DNA from: an uncultured bacterium
Lineage (GTDB): Bacteria > Bacillota > Clostridia > Lachnospirales > Lachnospiraceae
Direction of reading: 5' to 3'
DNA: 46,857 nt
Assembly (NCBI GenBank): GCA_947063875.1
Contig: CAMSTY010000025.1
Location: 1-46,857 of the forward strand
Below are positions 1-7,784 of the stretch, piece by piece (the first letter of the stretch is position 1; every line of letters begins with the position of its first letter). A program made the position numbers and the translations under genes. The notes beneath the pieces were generated by a model that did not search any database, had not been told where the DNA came from, and saw nothing but the letters and a program-made list of their open reading frames with translations.

Positions 1-251
1 CAGAAATGATAAAGGACAGCGCAAACGCGCTTAAACTGGTATGCAGATCCAGTTTGATCTGGGGAAGTATCGGCTTTATGATCAGCACGGTGAACCTTAT
101 GCGTCGTCATATGCTAGATCCCGAGTTTGCTGCCTTATGTGGGGACATATCGGTAGCGTTGCTTCCTCTGTTTTACTCCCTGGTTATAAATGCGGTATTG
201 ATGCCATTGTACTTTGAACTAAATCGTTTACATACGAAAAATGAAGAATGA
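1..251 (+). CDS. C-terminal part of a MotA/TolQ/ExbB-like membrane protein (5' end outside the window)
   Basis: The reading frame is already open at the window edge, so the first visible ATG (position 6) is probably internal. The visible 81 residues hold two hydrophobic segments (about residues 15-30 and 48-68) separated by a loop of the form NLMRRHMLDPEFAALCGDIS, then VALLPLFYSLVINAVLMPL. This resembles the last two membrane helices of MotA/TolQ/ExbB proton-channel subunits, where a V-A-L-L-T-T-x-Y-G motif is usual. Family members are about 200-270 residues, so most of the gene lies upstream. The next gene remnant overlaps its stop codon, and the surroundings are mobile-element debris, so it may itself be cut off. 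Family assignment is by pattern only. Confidence 0.5.
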   Translation, partial: EMIKDSANALKLVCRSSLIWGSIGFMISTVNLMRRHMLDPEFAALCGDISVALLPLFYSLVINAVLMPLYFELNRLHTKNEE

Positions 252-648
252 GGGTATGTGCAATAGGAACACTTTTCCCAAAAGAGAGTACATTTTTCAT
301 GAAAAGGGAGACAGATTATGTTTTGGTGTTTAAACTTTCACGATTGGGACGTAATGCTGCGGATGTCCTGGCTTCCTTTCAGCGGATGCAGGATTATGGT
401 GTGAACCTGATATGCGTGGAGGACGGGATTGATTCTTCAAAGGACGCAGGCAAGCTCATGAGAAGACCCACAGTCTTGAGCATGAGCATATCCTTACCGG
501 AATATTAAAGTGCCCGGTATGCGGAGGCGGAATGTATGCCAGCATCTTACGGAAGAAACGGAAGGACGGGAGTCCGTATAGGGATTTTTTCTATTCGGGA
601 GAAAACGGAAACCCCATACTTCGTTCGGATGAACTTTTAGCAAATTAG
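248..648 (+). pseudogene. Remnant of a large serine recombinase (catalytic-domain piece joined to zinc-ribbon piece)
   Basis: One frame (248-508) encodes VFKLSRLGRNAADVLASFQ followed by MQDYGVNLICVEDGIDSS, the conserved second half of the resolvase catalytic domain (S-R-L-x-R signature). Around 480-490 the frame changes. The next stretch reads HEHILTGILKCPVCGGGMYA and ends at a TAG (646-648). It is the zinc beta-ribbon entry of large serine recombinases with its first Cys pair. About 150 residues that normally lie between these parts are missing, as are the catalytic-serine N-terminus and the C-terminus. The gene is therefore dead. It most likely belonged to an integrative element whose other debris (parB) follows directly. 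Confidence 0.75.
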
Positions 649-649
649 G

Positions 650-932
650 TTGGGGAGAGCCGGAATCAGATTGTAAGGTATATCCGTCTGACAAATCTTA
701 TTTCCAAAATCCTTGACATGGTAGATGAAGGGAAAATAGCGTTTGCCATAGCGGCGGAATTTTCTTAATCTGAAGGAAGAAGAGCAGTATGAGCTTCAGG
801 CAGTGATGGATTTGGAGCAGTGCACACCGTCTTTTTCACAGGCAAACCGGATGAAACGTCTGAGCCAGAGGGGATTGATATGGATAGAATGTATGATATG
901 CAATGGCAGAAGAATCGGTTTTTCATGATATG
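650..932 (+). pseudogene. Frameshifted parB-family remnant
   Basis: From about 652 the translation reads GESRNQIVRYIRLTNLISKI and then LDMVDEGKIAFAIAAEFS, interrupted by a TAA at 766. After a frame change it resumes as KEEEQYELQAVMDLEQCTPS and FSQANRMKRLSQ. A second frame change near 870 restores DMDRMYD. This is the central helix-turn-helix and following part of ParB proteins found on integrative elements of Clostridia. At least two frameshifts and missing ends show that it is decayed. Together with the recombinase remnant it marks the scar of an element next to the restriction-modification operon. Confidence 0.7.
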
Positions 933-1095
933 GCCTACTGTTATCACTGAATATTGATGCGCACGATTTTTGTAAGGTGGCTTCTGCGTTTAAACGTAGT
1001 AAAAATCGACGCAGGAAACATTATAAAAAAGAGAGGGAAAATTTATGTTTCAAAGAGGTACAAGCAATGTCAAAAACCTCTAAAAATAGTGTGTT

Positions 1096-1136
1096 TCCGA
1101 GAGGCGGAGGTATTCTTCCAACTCTCGGATTTTTCA
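1096..1136 (+). terminator. Rho-independent terminator-like hairpin
   Basis: An 8-bp stem TCCGAGAG (1096-1103) / CTCTCGGA (1122-1129) is extended by an inner GGAGG/CTTCC helix with one G-U pair and is followed by a T-rich tail. No intact gene lies directly upstream, so it probably ended a gene of the decayed element. The rest of 933-1306 holds no gene that I can support. Confidence 0.6.
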
Positions 1137-1306
1137 TTTTCCAGGGCTGCTTCCTTGGAGAAAATGAGGGGTGAGCTGACAGGTAGGAAATGGAAAAGGC
1201 TGAGTTGACAAGATGATTTTGTGCCGGGTTGAGTGGACGGACGATTGGTTTGTAACGGAATTTCCATAAAAACCCTATCAATTATCATGAAATTCCATAT
1301 AAACCA

Positions 1307-1336
1307 TTGACGGAAAGATGAGTAATGATGTACAAT
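1307..1336 (+). promoter_or_regulatory. Sigma-A promoter of the restriction-modification operon
   Basis: TTGACG (1307-1312), an 18-bp spacer and TACAAT (1331-1336) form a near-consensus promoter. Transcription would start near 1343, inside the left arm of the adjoining inverted repeat. Confidence 0.65.
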
Positions 1337-1339
1337 ATG

Positions 1340-1387
1340 CTAGTGTACTGACTCAATTGGCGAAATGTAAATGAGTCGGTGCACTAG
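1340..1387. promoter_or_regulatory. Inverted-repeat operator or leader hairpin
   Basis: Two 16-bp arms (1340-1355 and 1372-1387) match at 14 of 16 positions around a 16-nt loop. Each arm carries a GACTCA/TGAGTC core and a terminal CTAGTG/CACTAG. It starts 3 bp after the -10 box and ends 31 bp before the start of the helix-turn-helix gene. Its position suits an autoregulatory operator, or an RNA hairpin at the very 5' end of the transcript. Confidence 0.6.
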
Positions 1388-1418
1388 TTAAATTATGCGT
1401 ATATGTGAGGTGGCGCAA

Positions 1419-1613
1419 ATGGCAGAAAAATATAATGATGGTTGGATTGGAATTAATGAAGCGGCCGAATATCTTGGGGTGACAAAAGAAACAGTCAGAA
1501 ACTGGATTAAAAAACAAAATGGCATCCCGGCACAAAAGATAGGGAAACTTTGGAAATTTAAACGCTCTGAACTTGACGCTTGGGTTAAAAGCGGAAAAAG
1601 TGCAGACATATAA
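1419..1613 (+). CDS. Small excisionase/MerR-type helix-turn-helix protein, probable operon regulator
   Basis: A 64-residue protein with one winged helix-turn-helix of the excisionase/HTH_17 type: W-I-G-I-N-E-A-A-E-Y-L-G-V-T, then TVRNWIKK, then a wing containing KIGKLWKFKRSELDAWVKS. I chose the ATG at 1419 because AGGTGG lies 7 nt upstream; an upstream in-frame ATG at 1395 has no ribosome-binding site. It is the first gene after the promoter and inverted repeat and precedes the methyltransferases. Such small regulators often lead restriction-modification operons, so a controller role over its own promoter is plausible but inferred. It has no catalytic domain. Confidence 0.8.
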   Translation: MAEKYNDGWIGINEAAEYLGVTKETVRNWIKKQNGIPAQKIGKLWKFKRSELDAWVKSGKSADI

Positions 1614-1630
1614 TCCAGAAGAATACAGCC

Positions 1631-1889
1631 ATGAAGAAAGCTTATTTTCCTTCCAACAGCGTGCTGGAAGAAGCCGTTTCTTAATGCCATCAAGGAATTG
1701 GGTGGAGAAACAACAACGGAACAAATTAATCAGAAAGCGATAGAGATATTAAACCTGCCGGATGAGATTGGGTAGATGGAAGACGAAAGTGGCCTGGGAA
1801 CCAAACTGAATTATCGTTTGCGTTGGAGCAGAACGAATCTTAAATCACGTGGTCAAATTAAAATATTAAGCAAGGCACTTGGTCTTTAG
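1631..1889 (+). pseudogene. Decayed winged-helix gene resembling the Mrr N-terminal domain
   Basis: Starting at ATG 1631 the frame reads MKKAYFPSNSVLEEA, then shifts by one base near 1675. It continues as FLNAIKELGGETTTEQINQK and AIEILNLPDEIG, hits TAG at 1772-1774, and resumes in the same frame as LGTKLNYRLRWSRTNLKSRG to a TAG at 1887. The whole is 259 bp, that is 86 codons plus one base, consistent with a single inserted base plus one nonsense change. The pattern (acidic helix, R-W-S-R-T-N-L-K) resembles the Mrr N-terminal winged helix of restriction proteins. It sits between the regulator and the first methyltransferase, so it was probably a DNA-binding component of the operon that has been lost. 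Confidence 0.6.
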
Positions 1890-1911
1890 ATTAAGTGACC
1901 AAGGAGGAACT

Positions 1912-3117
1912 ATGGCAACATATAAGATTGAAAAGCAGTATTTTGCTAATGTTACTCCCCATCAAAGGGAGGCAATGCTTGCTGCTTTTGAGGTGGATGA
2001 TAACGGGGATATTATGATCCCCTATGAGCATAAGGGGTATACTGTTAACGACCTTCAGATAGGCTATCGTACTGATGTTAAAGCAATCAGTATGTTTTCT
2101 GGTGCGGGTGGCTTGGATATTGGCGCGCAAATGGCAGGAGTGAAAGTCCTGTCAAGTCTTGATATCTTTGAAGACAGTGTAGAGACAATTAAACGAAACC
2201 CATTCTTTAAGGATGCTTTGCATGAGGTTGGGGACATAACTCAATTGAGAGGGAGCCACTATAAAGAAATATTAGATAGGGAAAAACCGGAAAAACTACT
2301 TATTATTGGTGGCCCGCCTTGCCAGCCTTTTTCTAAAGCAGGTTATTGGGTTACTAATGAAAAACGAAATTCTAGTGAGGACCCGCGAAATTTAATCGTG
2401 CCTTACTTTAAAATAATTGAAGACTTACAACCAGATGGCTTTGTCCTCGAAAACGTGGAAAGCATTATGCATCCGTCTAATAAGGAAGCAGTGGATACCA
2501 TTTATGAGAACATGAGTAGGTTGGGTTATAAGTGTTCCGTTCTAAAAATGAATGCTGCAGAATATGGTATTCCGCAGAAAAGAAAAAGGGTATTTTTCTT
2601 AGCAAGCAAGAAGGATATTAACGCATCTTTGCCGCAGACTCATGGTTCTAAAAAGGAGATTTTGGCTAATCCGAATTTGCTGCCTTATGAAAGGGTAATT
2701 GATTGGATTGGCAAATTTGATGCACCTGAATATTGTGGTGATGAGAAACTCGTAACCGAGGGCAAATGGGAACATGAACTGACGTGTATTCCGTTTGGGA
2801 AGAACTATATTGCGCTGACAGAACGTGAGAAACATCCGAACCCCGTGTTTGTGGCAGGAAAAAGATACTGGCTCTCTCTTCTGAAATTGCATCCTTTTCA
2901 GCCGTCTTGGACTATTATTGCCAGTCCTGGGCATTGGGAAGGCCCGTTTCATTGGAAGGGCAGAAGATTGAATATTAGGGAATTGGCGGCAATTCAAACC
3001 TTCCCGGATGATTATGTATTTTATGGAAGTACATATTCACAACACAAACAGATAGGGAATGCCGTCCCTCCGTTACTCGCAAAAAAGGTGGTTGAAGAAT
3101 TATGCAGATGGATATAA
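1912..3117 (+). CDS. DNA (cytosine-5) methyltransferase 1 of a LlaJI-type system
   Basis: A 401-residue m5C methyltransferase that transfers a methyl group from S-adenosylmethionine to cytosine C5. The canonical motifs are in order: motif I SMFSGAGGLDIG (about residue 61), motif IV GGPPCQPFS with catalytic Cys about 137, motif VI ENV (about 180), motif VIII PQKRKRVFF, and motifs IX-X RELAAIQTFPDDY with QIGNAVPPLLA. The ATG at 1912 is preceded by AAGGAGG at 5 nt; earlier starts in the frame lack such a site. The target-recognition segment before motif IX (NPVFVAGKRYW to GPFHWKGRRL) is visibly homologous to that of the next gene. The stop overlaps the start of methyltransferase 2 by 16 nt. The pair probably protects the two strands of one asymmetric site. 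Confidence 0.93.
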   Translation: MATYKIEKQYFANVTPHQREAMLAAFEVDDNGDIMIPYEHKGYTVNDLQIGYRTDVKAISMFSGAGGLDIGAQMAGVKVLSSLDIFEDSVETIKRNPFFKDALHEVGDITQLRGSHYKEILDREKPEKLLIIGGPPCQPFSKAGYWVTNEKRNSSEDPRNLIVPYFKIIEDLQPDGFVLENVESIMHPSNKEAVDTIYENMSRLGYKCSVLKMNAAEYGIPQKRKRVFFLASKKDINASLPQTHGSKKEILANPNLLPYERVIDWIGKFDAPEYCGDEKLVTEGKWEHELTCIPFGKNYIALTEREKHPNPVFVAGKRYWLSLLKLHPFQPSWTIIASPGHWEGPFHWKGRRLNIRELAAIQTFPDDYVFYGSTYSQHKQIGNAVPPLLAKKVVEELCRWI

Positions 3118-4157
3118 AAAAGCCAAGGGTCATCAGTCTTTTTTCCGGTGCGGGCGGTCTGGATATCGGATTTGAACAGGCAGGATTTAGAACCGTGTTT
3201 GCCACAGATGTTTGGGATATTGCCTGTGAAACCTTAAAGAAAAATGATATGGCTGATGAGGTTTTTTGCGGCGATGTTAGAAATATCAACTTTAAGGAAT
3301 TGAAAGAAAAATACGGAGAAATTGACTGCCTTATTGGTGGCCCGCCTTGCCCTCCGTACAGTCAAACCCGCCATTATCTTGTAGGTAAGGCAGATGGTTT
3401 TGATGATGAACACGCGGGTTTTGCCGTTCCGGAATATTTTAGAGCAGTGGAAGAGCTGAAACCAAAGGTCTTTCTGTTTGAAAATGTTGATGGATTTGCG
3501 TTTAAAACGCATCAGCAAGAGTTTGATTTCCTGAAAGATAAAGCAGAAAGCTTAGGATATAACATTGCCTTTAAGGTAGTGAACTGTGCAAATTATGGAG
3601 TACCTCAGACAAGGAAGAGATTCTTTTGTGTGAGCAGTTTAAAGGAACTCCCTCCATTTGTATTTCCGGAAGAAACTCATGCCGACCCACAGAAAAAAAC
3701 GGATAAATTACCTTGGGTAACCTGCAAAGAAGTCCTTTCGGATTTTGATAATATCACTGAGGAAGAGAAACTTCAGCGTCCTGGAGCAAAAGACTATGAG
3801 TTGCTTCTCGAAATTCCGGCGGGAGATAATTATTTGTATTTTACGGAAAAGCGAGGTTATCCTAATCCAAAATTCAAATGGAAATCTCGTTATTGGACAT
3901 TCTTGCTAAAACTTACACCGGACAGGCCGTCTTGGACTATTCAAGCAAGTTTTTCAAACAATCAAGGTCCATTCCATTGGCGTAACCGTTTCCTTAGGAT
4001 CGAGGAACTAAAAAGGATACAGACTTTTCCCGATGAGTATATGCTTATTGGCGAAATGAAAGAACAATGGCGTCAAGTTGGCAATGCTGTTCCCGTAGAG
4101 ATGGCACACATATTAGCCACTAAGATAAGGGAGGTATATTTCGATGGAACGATATGA
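3102..4157 (+). CDS. DNA (cytosine-5) methyltransferase 2 of a LlaJI-type system
   Basis: A 351-residue m5C methyltransferase. Motif I is LFSGAGGLDIG near residue 13, motif IV GGPPCPPYS has its catalytic Cys at residue 83, motif VI is FENVDGF, motif VIII is PQTRKRFF, and motifs IX-X are EELKRIQTFPDEY and QVGNAVPVEMA. Motif IV reads P-C-P instead of the usual P-C-Q, but the nucleophile is kept. Its C-terminal recognition region parallels that of methyltransferase 1 (RYWTFLLKL, PSWTIQAS, GPFHWRNR), so the two are diverged tandem paralogues. It overlaps its neighbours on both sides (16 nt upstream, 14 nt downstream), showing tight operon coupling. In LlaJI itself two such enzymes modify opposite strands of an asymmetric sequence. 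Confidence 0.93.
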   Translation: MQMDIKKPRVISLFSGAGGLDIGFEQAGFRTVFATDVWDIACETLKKNDMADEVFCGDVRNINFKELKEKYGEIDCLIGGPPCPPYSQTRHYLVGKADGFDDEHAGFAVPEYFRAVEELKPKVFLFENVDGFAFKTHQQEFDFLKDKAESLGYNIAFKVVNCANYGVPQTRKRFFCVSSLKELPPFVFPEETHADPQKKTDKLPWVTCKEVLSDFDNITEEEKLQRPGAKDYELLLEIPAGDNYLYFTEKRGYPNPKFKWKSRYWTFLLKLTPDRPSWTIQASFSNNQGPFHWRNRFLRIEELKRIQTFPDEYMLIGEMKEQWRQVGNAVPVEMAHILATKIREVYFDGTI

Positions 4158-6048
4158 AATAAATCATGACGGAGTGATTGTTTCCCATGAATCTGCATTA
4201 TGCTCAGATTTGGATAAGATGCTAATTTCCTTGTTTAATCAGCACGGGTGGACGTCTGAGATTGTTGACAAAAAGGGTTCGTGCAGAAGGATTCTGCTAA
4301 AGGATGCAAACGGAAAAAGCAAGTACATTAATGTCTATTGCGGAACCATTCGTAACGAGGCAAGAAATCCGTATGAGAAGAAAATACAATTGGGCACGGT
4401 AACGGACCCGAAAGAAAAAGCAAAGGAAGATACCATTATTATCGGCGTTTATGTGTTTGAAAAAGATGACGGAATTTCTGACGCTATTTTTGTGGGGTAT
4501 CCGATTGATGAGGCTATAAGATACGATACTAATCCGAGTATCCGAGGAACATTTGTTAATCAGCTGCTGATTGACACTAAAAATAATGGATTCCTATATG
4601 ATAAAGAGCGTAATACGGTTGGGTTTTTGGCACCGTTTGTCTACTACTATTTAGACAACCATTATGCCCTCCATTATACTTCTGACAAGTATCCGGAAGT
4701 GAGTTATGACGATGAACCGGACCTGGATACAGTGGAAAGTGACAGCAGCAGCGCAAGCTTGTGCTTTGAAACGGAATGCGATGCTAAGGGTTTTTCTCAT
4801 AATCGTATTTTATTTGGTGCGCCGGGAACGGGAAAAAGCTTTACTCTTAACAAAGAGGAAAAGGAACTGTTAGCGGATGGCGGACATAAGGAACGTGTTA
4901 CTTTCCATCCGGACTATTCTTATGCTAATTTTGTCGGTACATACAAACCCGTTATGGTTAGCGGAGATGCTGAGACAATTAGTGGCATGAGCAAAGATGT
5001 GGTTTCTGTATTGTCAGATAAAACAAAGACAGCGCAGGAAAAATATGATTTGCTGTATGAGAGATTTAAGGATGATGGATTGACAAGGCTCCCTATTTTG
5101 TTGGGATTGTATACCGATGAAGCCTTTAAAACTAGAACGAACGACGGAACAGATTCTGTCGTGGATAGTAGCGCAGAGCGAGATCATGGAAAGGCTCTTA
5201 GACCATATGTGGCACTTCCTTCGGTTGTAAAAGCAAAAGAAGAAATTGCATATGAGTATGTTCCTGGTCCTTTTATGCGTGTGCTGGCTAAGGCGCTCAG
5301 AAGTGCAATGAGTGATAATCCCAAACCGCATTTACTTATCATTGAGGAAATAAATAGAGCCAATGTGGCAGCCGTGTTTGGTGATGTGTTCCAGTTGCTT
5401 GATAGGGCATCAACCAATGCCAGTGAATATGAAATCGCAACAACAAATGAAATGCGGGTTTATCTTGCAAAGGAACTTGGCGTAGAAAAGAGTGCGGTAG
5501 AAACTATCAAAATTCCAGACAATATGTTCCTTTGGGCCACAATGAACAGTGCTGACCAGGGAGTTTTCCCAATGGACACCGCATTTAAACGCAGATGGGA
5601 TTTCACTTATTTGGGAATCGATGACAGCGAAAAAGATTTGATTGGAAAAACGGTTATTCTGGGAACTGGAAATACTAAGCATAAAGTTGAGTGGAACAAG
5701 TTGCGTAAGGCCATTAATAACTTCCTGGCCAAAGAAAAAATCAATGAAGACAAACAGCTGGGTCCGTATTTCATTGCGAGAAGTATTGTTGTTCCTGAAG
5801 AAGGTACGGAAATCGATAATGAAAGATTTATCCATACGTTCAAGAGCAAAGTAATTATGTACCTGTATGAAGACGCAGCCAAGCAGAAGCGTCCAAAATT
5901 GTTTGAAGGCTGCTTTGAAAACAGTAGCCGCTACTCAGAGATTTGCCGGGAATTTGAGAAAAAAGGGATTGGTATTTTCCATCACGATATTCAGCTTGAG
6001 GCAGAGCCAGAAGACTTGGCCAGTGCATCTCCTGTCGGTGACGAGTAA
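4144..6048 (+). CDS. McrB-like AAA+ NTPase, restriction subunit R1 of a LlaJI-type system
   Basis: A 634-residue motor protein. The first 210 residues form a domain I do not recognise, probably DNA-recognising and ending in an acidic linker. The AAA+ module follows: Walker A GAPGTGKS at about 225-232, Walker B LLIIEEINRANVAAVFGDVF at about 395-415, and MNSADQGVFPMDTAFKRRWD near 467, matching the M-N-x-A-D signature of GTP-using McrB proteins and an arginine-rich sensor. The C-terminus resembles the lid found in McrB relatives. GGGAGG precedes the ATG at 8 nt, inside the end of methyltransferase 2. In the LlaJI and McrBC families this subunit assembles as a ring and drives translocation so that the partner nuclease can cut unmodified (LlaJI) or modified (McrBC) DNA. 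Confidence 0.88.
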   Translation: MERYEINHDGVIVSHESALCSDLDKMLISLFNQHGWTSEIVDKKGSCRRILLKDANGKSKYINVYCGTIRNEARNPYEKKIQLGTVTDPKEKAKEDTIIIGVYVFEKDDGISDAIFVGYPIDEAIRYDTNPSIRGTFVNQLLIDTKNNGFLYDKERNTVGFLAPFVYYYLDNHYALHYTSDKYPEVSYDDEPDLDTVESDSSSASLCFETECDAKGFSHNRILFGAPGTGKSFTLNKEEKELLADGGHKERVTFHPDYSYANFVGTYKPVMVSGDAETISGMSKDVVSVLSDKTKTAQEKYDLLYERFKDDGLTRLPILLGLYTDEAFKTRTNDGTDSVVDSSAERDHGKALRPYVALPSVVKAKEEIAYEYVPGPFMRVLAKALRSAMSDNPKPHLLIIEEINRANVAAVFGDVFQLLDRASTNASEYEIATTNEMRVYLAKELGVEKSAVETIKIPDNMFLWATMNSADQGVFPMDTAFKRRWDFTYLGIDDSEKDLIGKTVILGTGNTKHKVEWNKLRKAINNFLAKEKINEDKQLGPYFIARSIVVPEEGTEIDNERFIHTFKSKVIMYLYEDAAKQKRPKLFEGCFENSSRYSEICREFEKKGIGIFHHDIQLEAEPEDLASASPVGDE

Positions 6049-6062
6049 AAGGGGGTACATAA

Positions 6063-7508
6063 ATGCACTCTGAATTTGTAAGAGAACAAAAAAGGTATAC
6101 GCAGAAAGAACTCTGTAAAATCTTTTCCTGCCCAGAAGAAAAAACGGTTTCGATGATCCGTAAACTCAAGGAATTCGGAATCTTAAAGGCTGTAAAAGCA
6201 GAAGAGAAACAGCGGGATATGTCAGAACTGACAGATGAGGACATAGAGGTTTCTGACGTTGAAATAGGAGAAAGCGAATACCTTTATGTTTTTACTTTTG
6301 TTGGAGTTATCGTTGTGTCAGGAATAGTCTTGAAATGCTACCCTAAGTATTTGCTAACTACCATACATCCTGAGCAGGAATTAACACAGGTTATTAAGGT
6401 TCTTGAGAAATATAATTCCAAGGAACAAATTATCCGAATGTTTAATGACAGCAGCGAAAGCAGGTCATTTAATTTATTGGCAGTGCTTTTATTTTTGATG
6501 CAGGACTACTACGAAAATGGCATCTACGAAAATACGGGTGATATAGTGGAGAGCAATGGTTCGGGCGAAATAATTTGGGACAAGACGATAAATGAGAGCT
6601 TTGCGATGATTTCTAACAATCGCCCGTATTACGTGGACTTGCAAACGAGGAAAAGAATTTCTGATGACCACGATTATTTTAAACGCCTGCATGAATGCGT
6701 ACTTACGATTGCGTCAAAAGAACTTCAGGATGCGGGATTATTGAATTTATTTGAACTTATGGGTGTTGACCTCACGGAAGAAACTTTGGATGACTTTGGC
6801 GAGAAAGAAGTCATTCTGTATAATATTGAAAAAGAATTAGGCACCCAGTTCAATACAAGAAAACAGCTTGTTTTGAAAACGATTTATACTTACCTCGACC
6901 ATGGTGGAAGCTTATATGATGTAGATTGCCTGTCACTGTTCGGAACCAACAGCTTTAATCTTGTGTGGGAAAAAGTCTGTTCTGAAATTATGGACAATCA
7001 GCTTGCTACACGATTGGGAGCATTAAGGTTGCCGGTTCCATTAAGTGATAAGTATAATCGACAGGAAAAATTGACTGATATAATTGAAAAACCATTATGG
7101 ACAGTAACAGGAAAAACAGCAACAGATACTCTGATTCCGGATATTGTTACGATTTCTATGGTTAATGGGGACTGGCATTTTATTATTTTTGACGCCAAAT
7201 ATTACAATGCTAAGTTGGAACATGGTAATGCACCTAAAGGCCAACCTGGCATTGAATCGGTTACAAAGCAATATTTATATCAATTGGCATATCAAGAATT
7301 TATAGGCGAGCATAAGTTCTCTGTGGTAAAAAATTGCTTTTTAATGCCAACAGAAGAGAAGGATGCCGTGGACAAAGAATCGGTATCCTTGCAGATGCTT
7401 TCTAAGCTTGGATTGGAAAGTATAAAAGTGAGATTTCTTCCAGCCACGATGGCATACGAAAATTATTTATCAGGAAGAAAATTTGACCTTTCTCTGTTGA
7501 AACTCTAA
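6063..7508 (+). CDS. LlaJI-family restriction endonuclease subunit R2 (PD-(D/E)XK nuclease)
   Basis: A 481-residue partner of the upstream AAA+ protein, starting 14 nt after its stop with a G-rich ribosome-binding site. Residues 1-50 look like a winged helix (YTQKELCKIFSCPEEKTVSM, then IRKLKEFGILKAVK). The C-terminal half carries a PD-(D/E)XK-type active site: IPDIVTIS with Asp about 360, a short hairpin, then FIIFDAKYY with Asp about 377 and Lys about 379, followed by a helix with QLAYQEF. Order, size and partner fit the second restriction protein of LlaJI (the McrC-like role) better than a stand-alone enzyme. I assign the LlaJI family from this architecture plus the two cognate methyltransferases. 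The exact recognition sequence cannot be read from the protein. Confidence 0.8.
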   Translation: MHSEFVREQKRYTQKELCKIFSCPEEKTVSMIRKLKEFGILKAVKAEEKQRDMSELTDEDIEVSDVEIGESEYLYVFTFVGVIVVSGIVLKCYPKYLLTTIHPEQELTQVIKVLEKYNSKEQIIRMFNDSSESRSFNLLAVLLFLMQDYYENGIYENTGDIVESNGSGEIIWDKTINESFAMISNNRPYYVDLQTRKRISDDHDYFKRLHECVLTIASKELQDAGLLNLFELMGVDLTEETLDDFGEKEVILYNIEKELGTQFNTRKQLVLKTIYTYLDHGGSLYDVDCLSLFGTNSFNLVWEKVCSEIMDNQLATRLGALRLPVPLSDKYNRQEKLTDIIEKPLWTVTGKTATDTLIPDIVTISMVNGDWHFIIFDAKYYNAKLEHGNAPKGQPGIESVTKQYLYQLAYQEFIGEHKFSVVKNCFLMPTEEKDAVDKESVSLQMLSKLGLESIKVRFLPATMAYENYLSGRKFDLSLLKL

Positions 7509-7509
7509 A

Positions 7510-7635
7510 TCCATCAAGGAGGGTCCTACGCCAGAGCCGGATGAAGAGGCGGAGCAGCACCTGGCCATATTATACAAGACAGAGCATGTGATTGATTCTG
7601 CCACTCATGAAATTATTCGTTCCTTTTTGGGATAG
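7510..7635 (+). pseudogene. C-terminal remnant of an unidentified gene
   Basis: A frame without its own start encodes about 41 residues (EGPTPEPDEEAEQHLAILYK, then TEHVIDSATHEIIRSFLG) and stops at 7633-7635. The composition is protein-like and acidic, and it begins directly after the nuclease stop codon. It is probably the tail of a gene truncated when the restriction island inserted. I do not recognise the family. The remaining sequence up to 7784 has no gene; a 15-bp palindrome (7743-7757) lies there. Confidence 0.35.
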
Positions 7636-7784
7636 GTGCCCTTGGAAGCTGCTTGTTCTTTCTTGAAGGGAAATATAGGGTTAGGATTGAAAAGAAATGA
7701 CAGGAAATGATGTCTCATATTTTCTAAAAAGAAGAAATAGTTCTATCTAATAGATAGGGGTTCACATGAAAGGAAGTGGCGGGG

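Noticed and set aside
1-251. ZorA of a Zorya defence system
   Set aside because: Only a short MotA-like tail is visible and no zorB or helicase gene follows; the next sequences are recombinase debris.
954-1208. Short open frames between the parB remnant and the restriction operon
   Set aside because: They overlap a terminator hairpin, lack ribosome-binding sites and show no protein-like pattern.
7743-7757. Palindrome CTATCTAATAGATAG as an operator of the lipoprotein gene
   Set aside because: It is short and A+T-rich, with no clear promoter or regulator; chance occurrence is likely.
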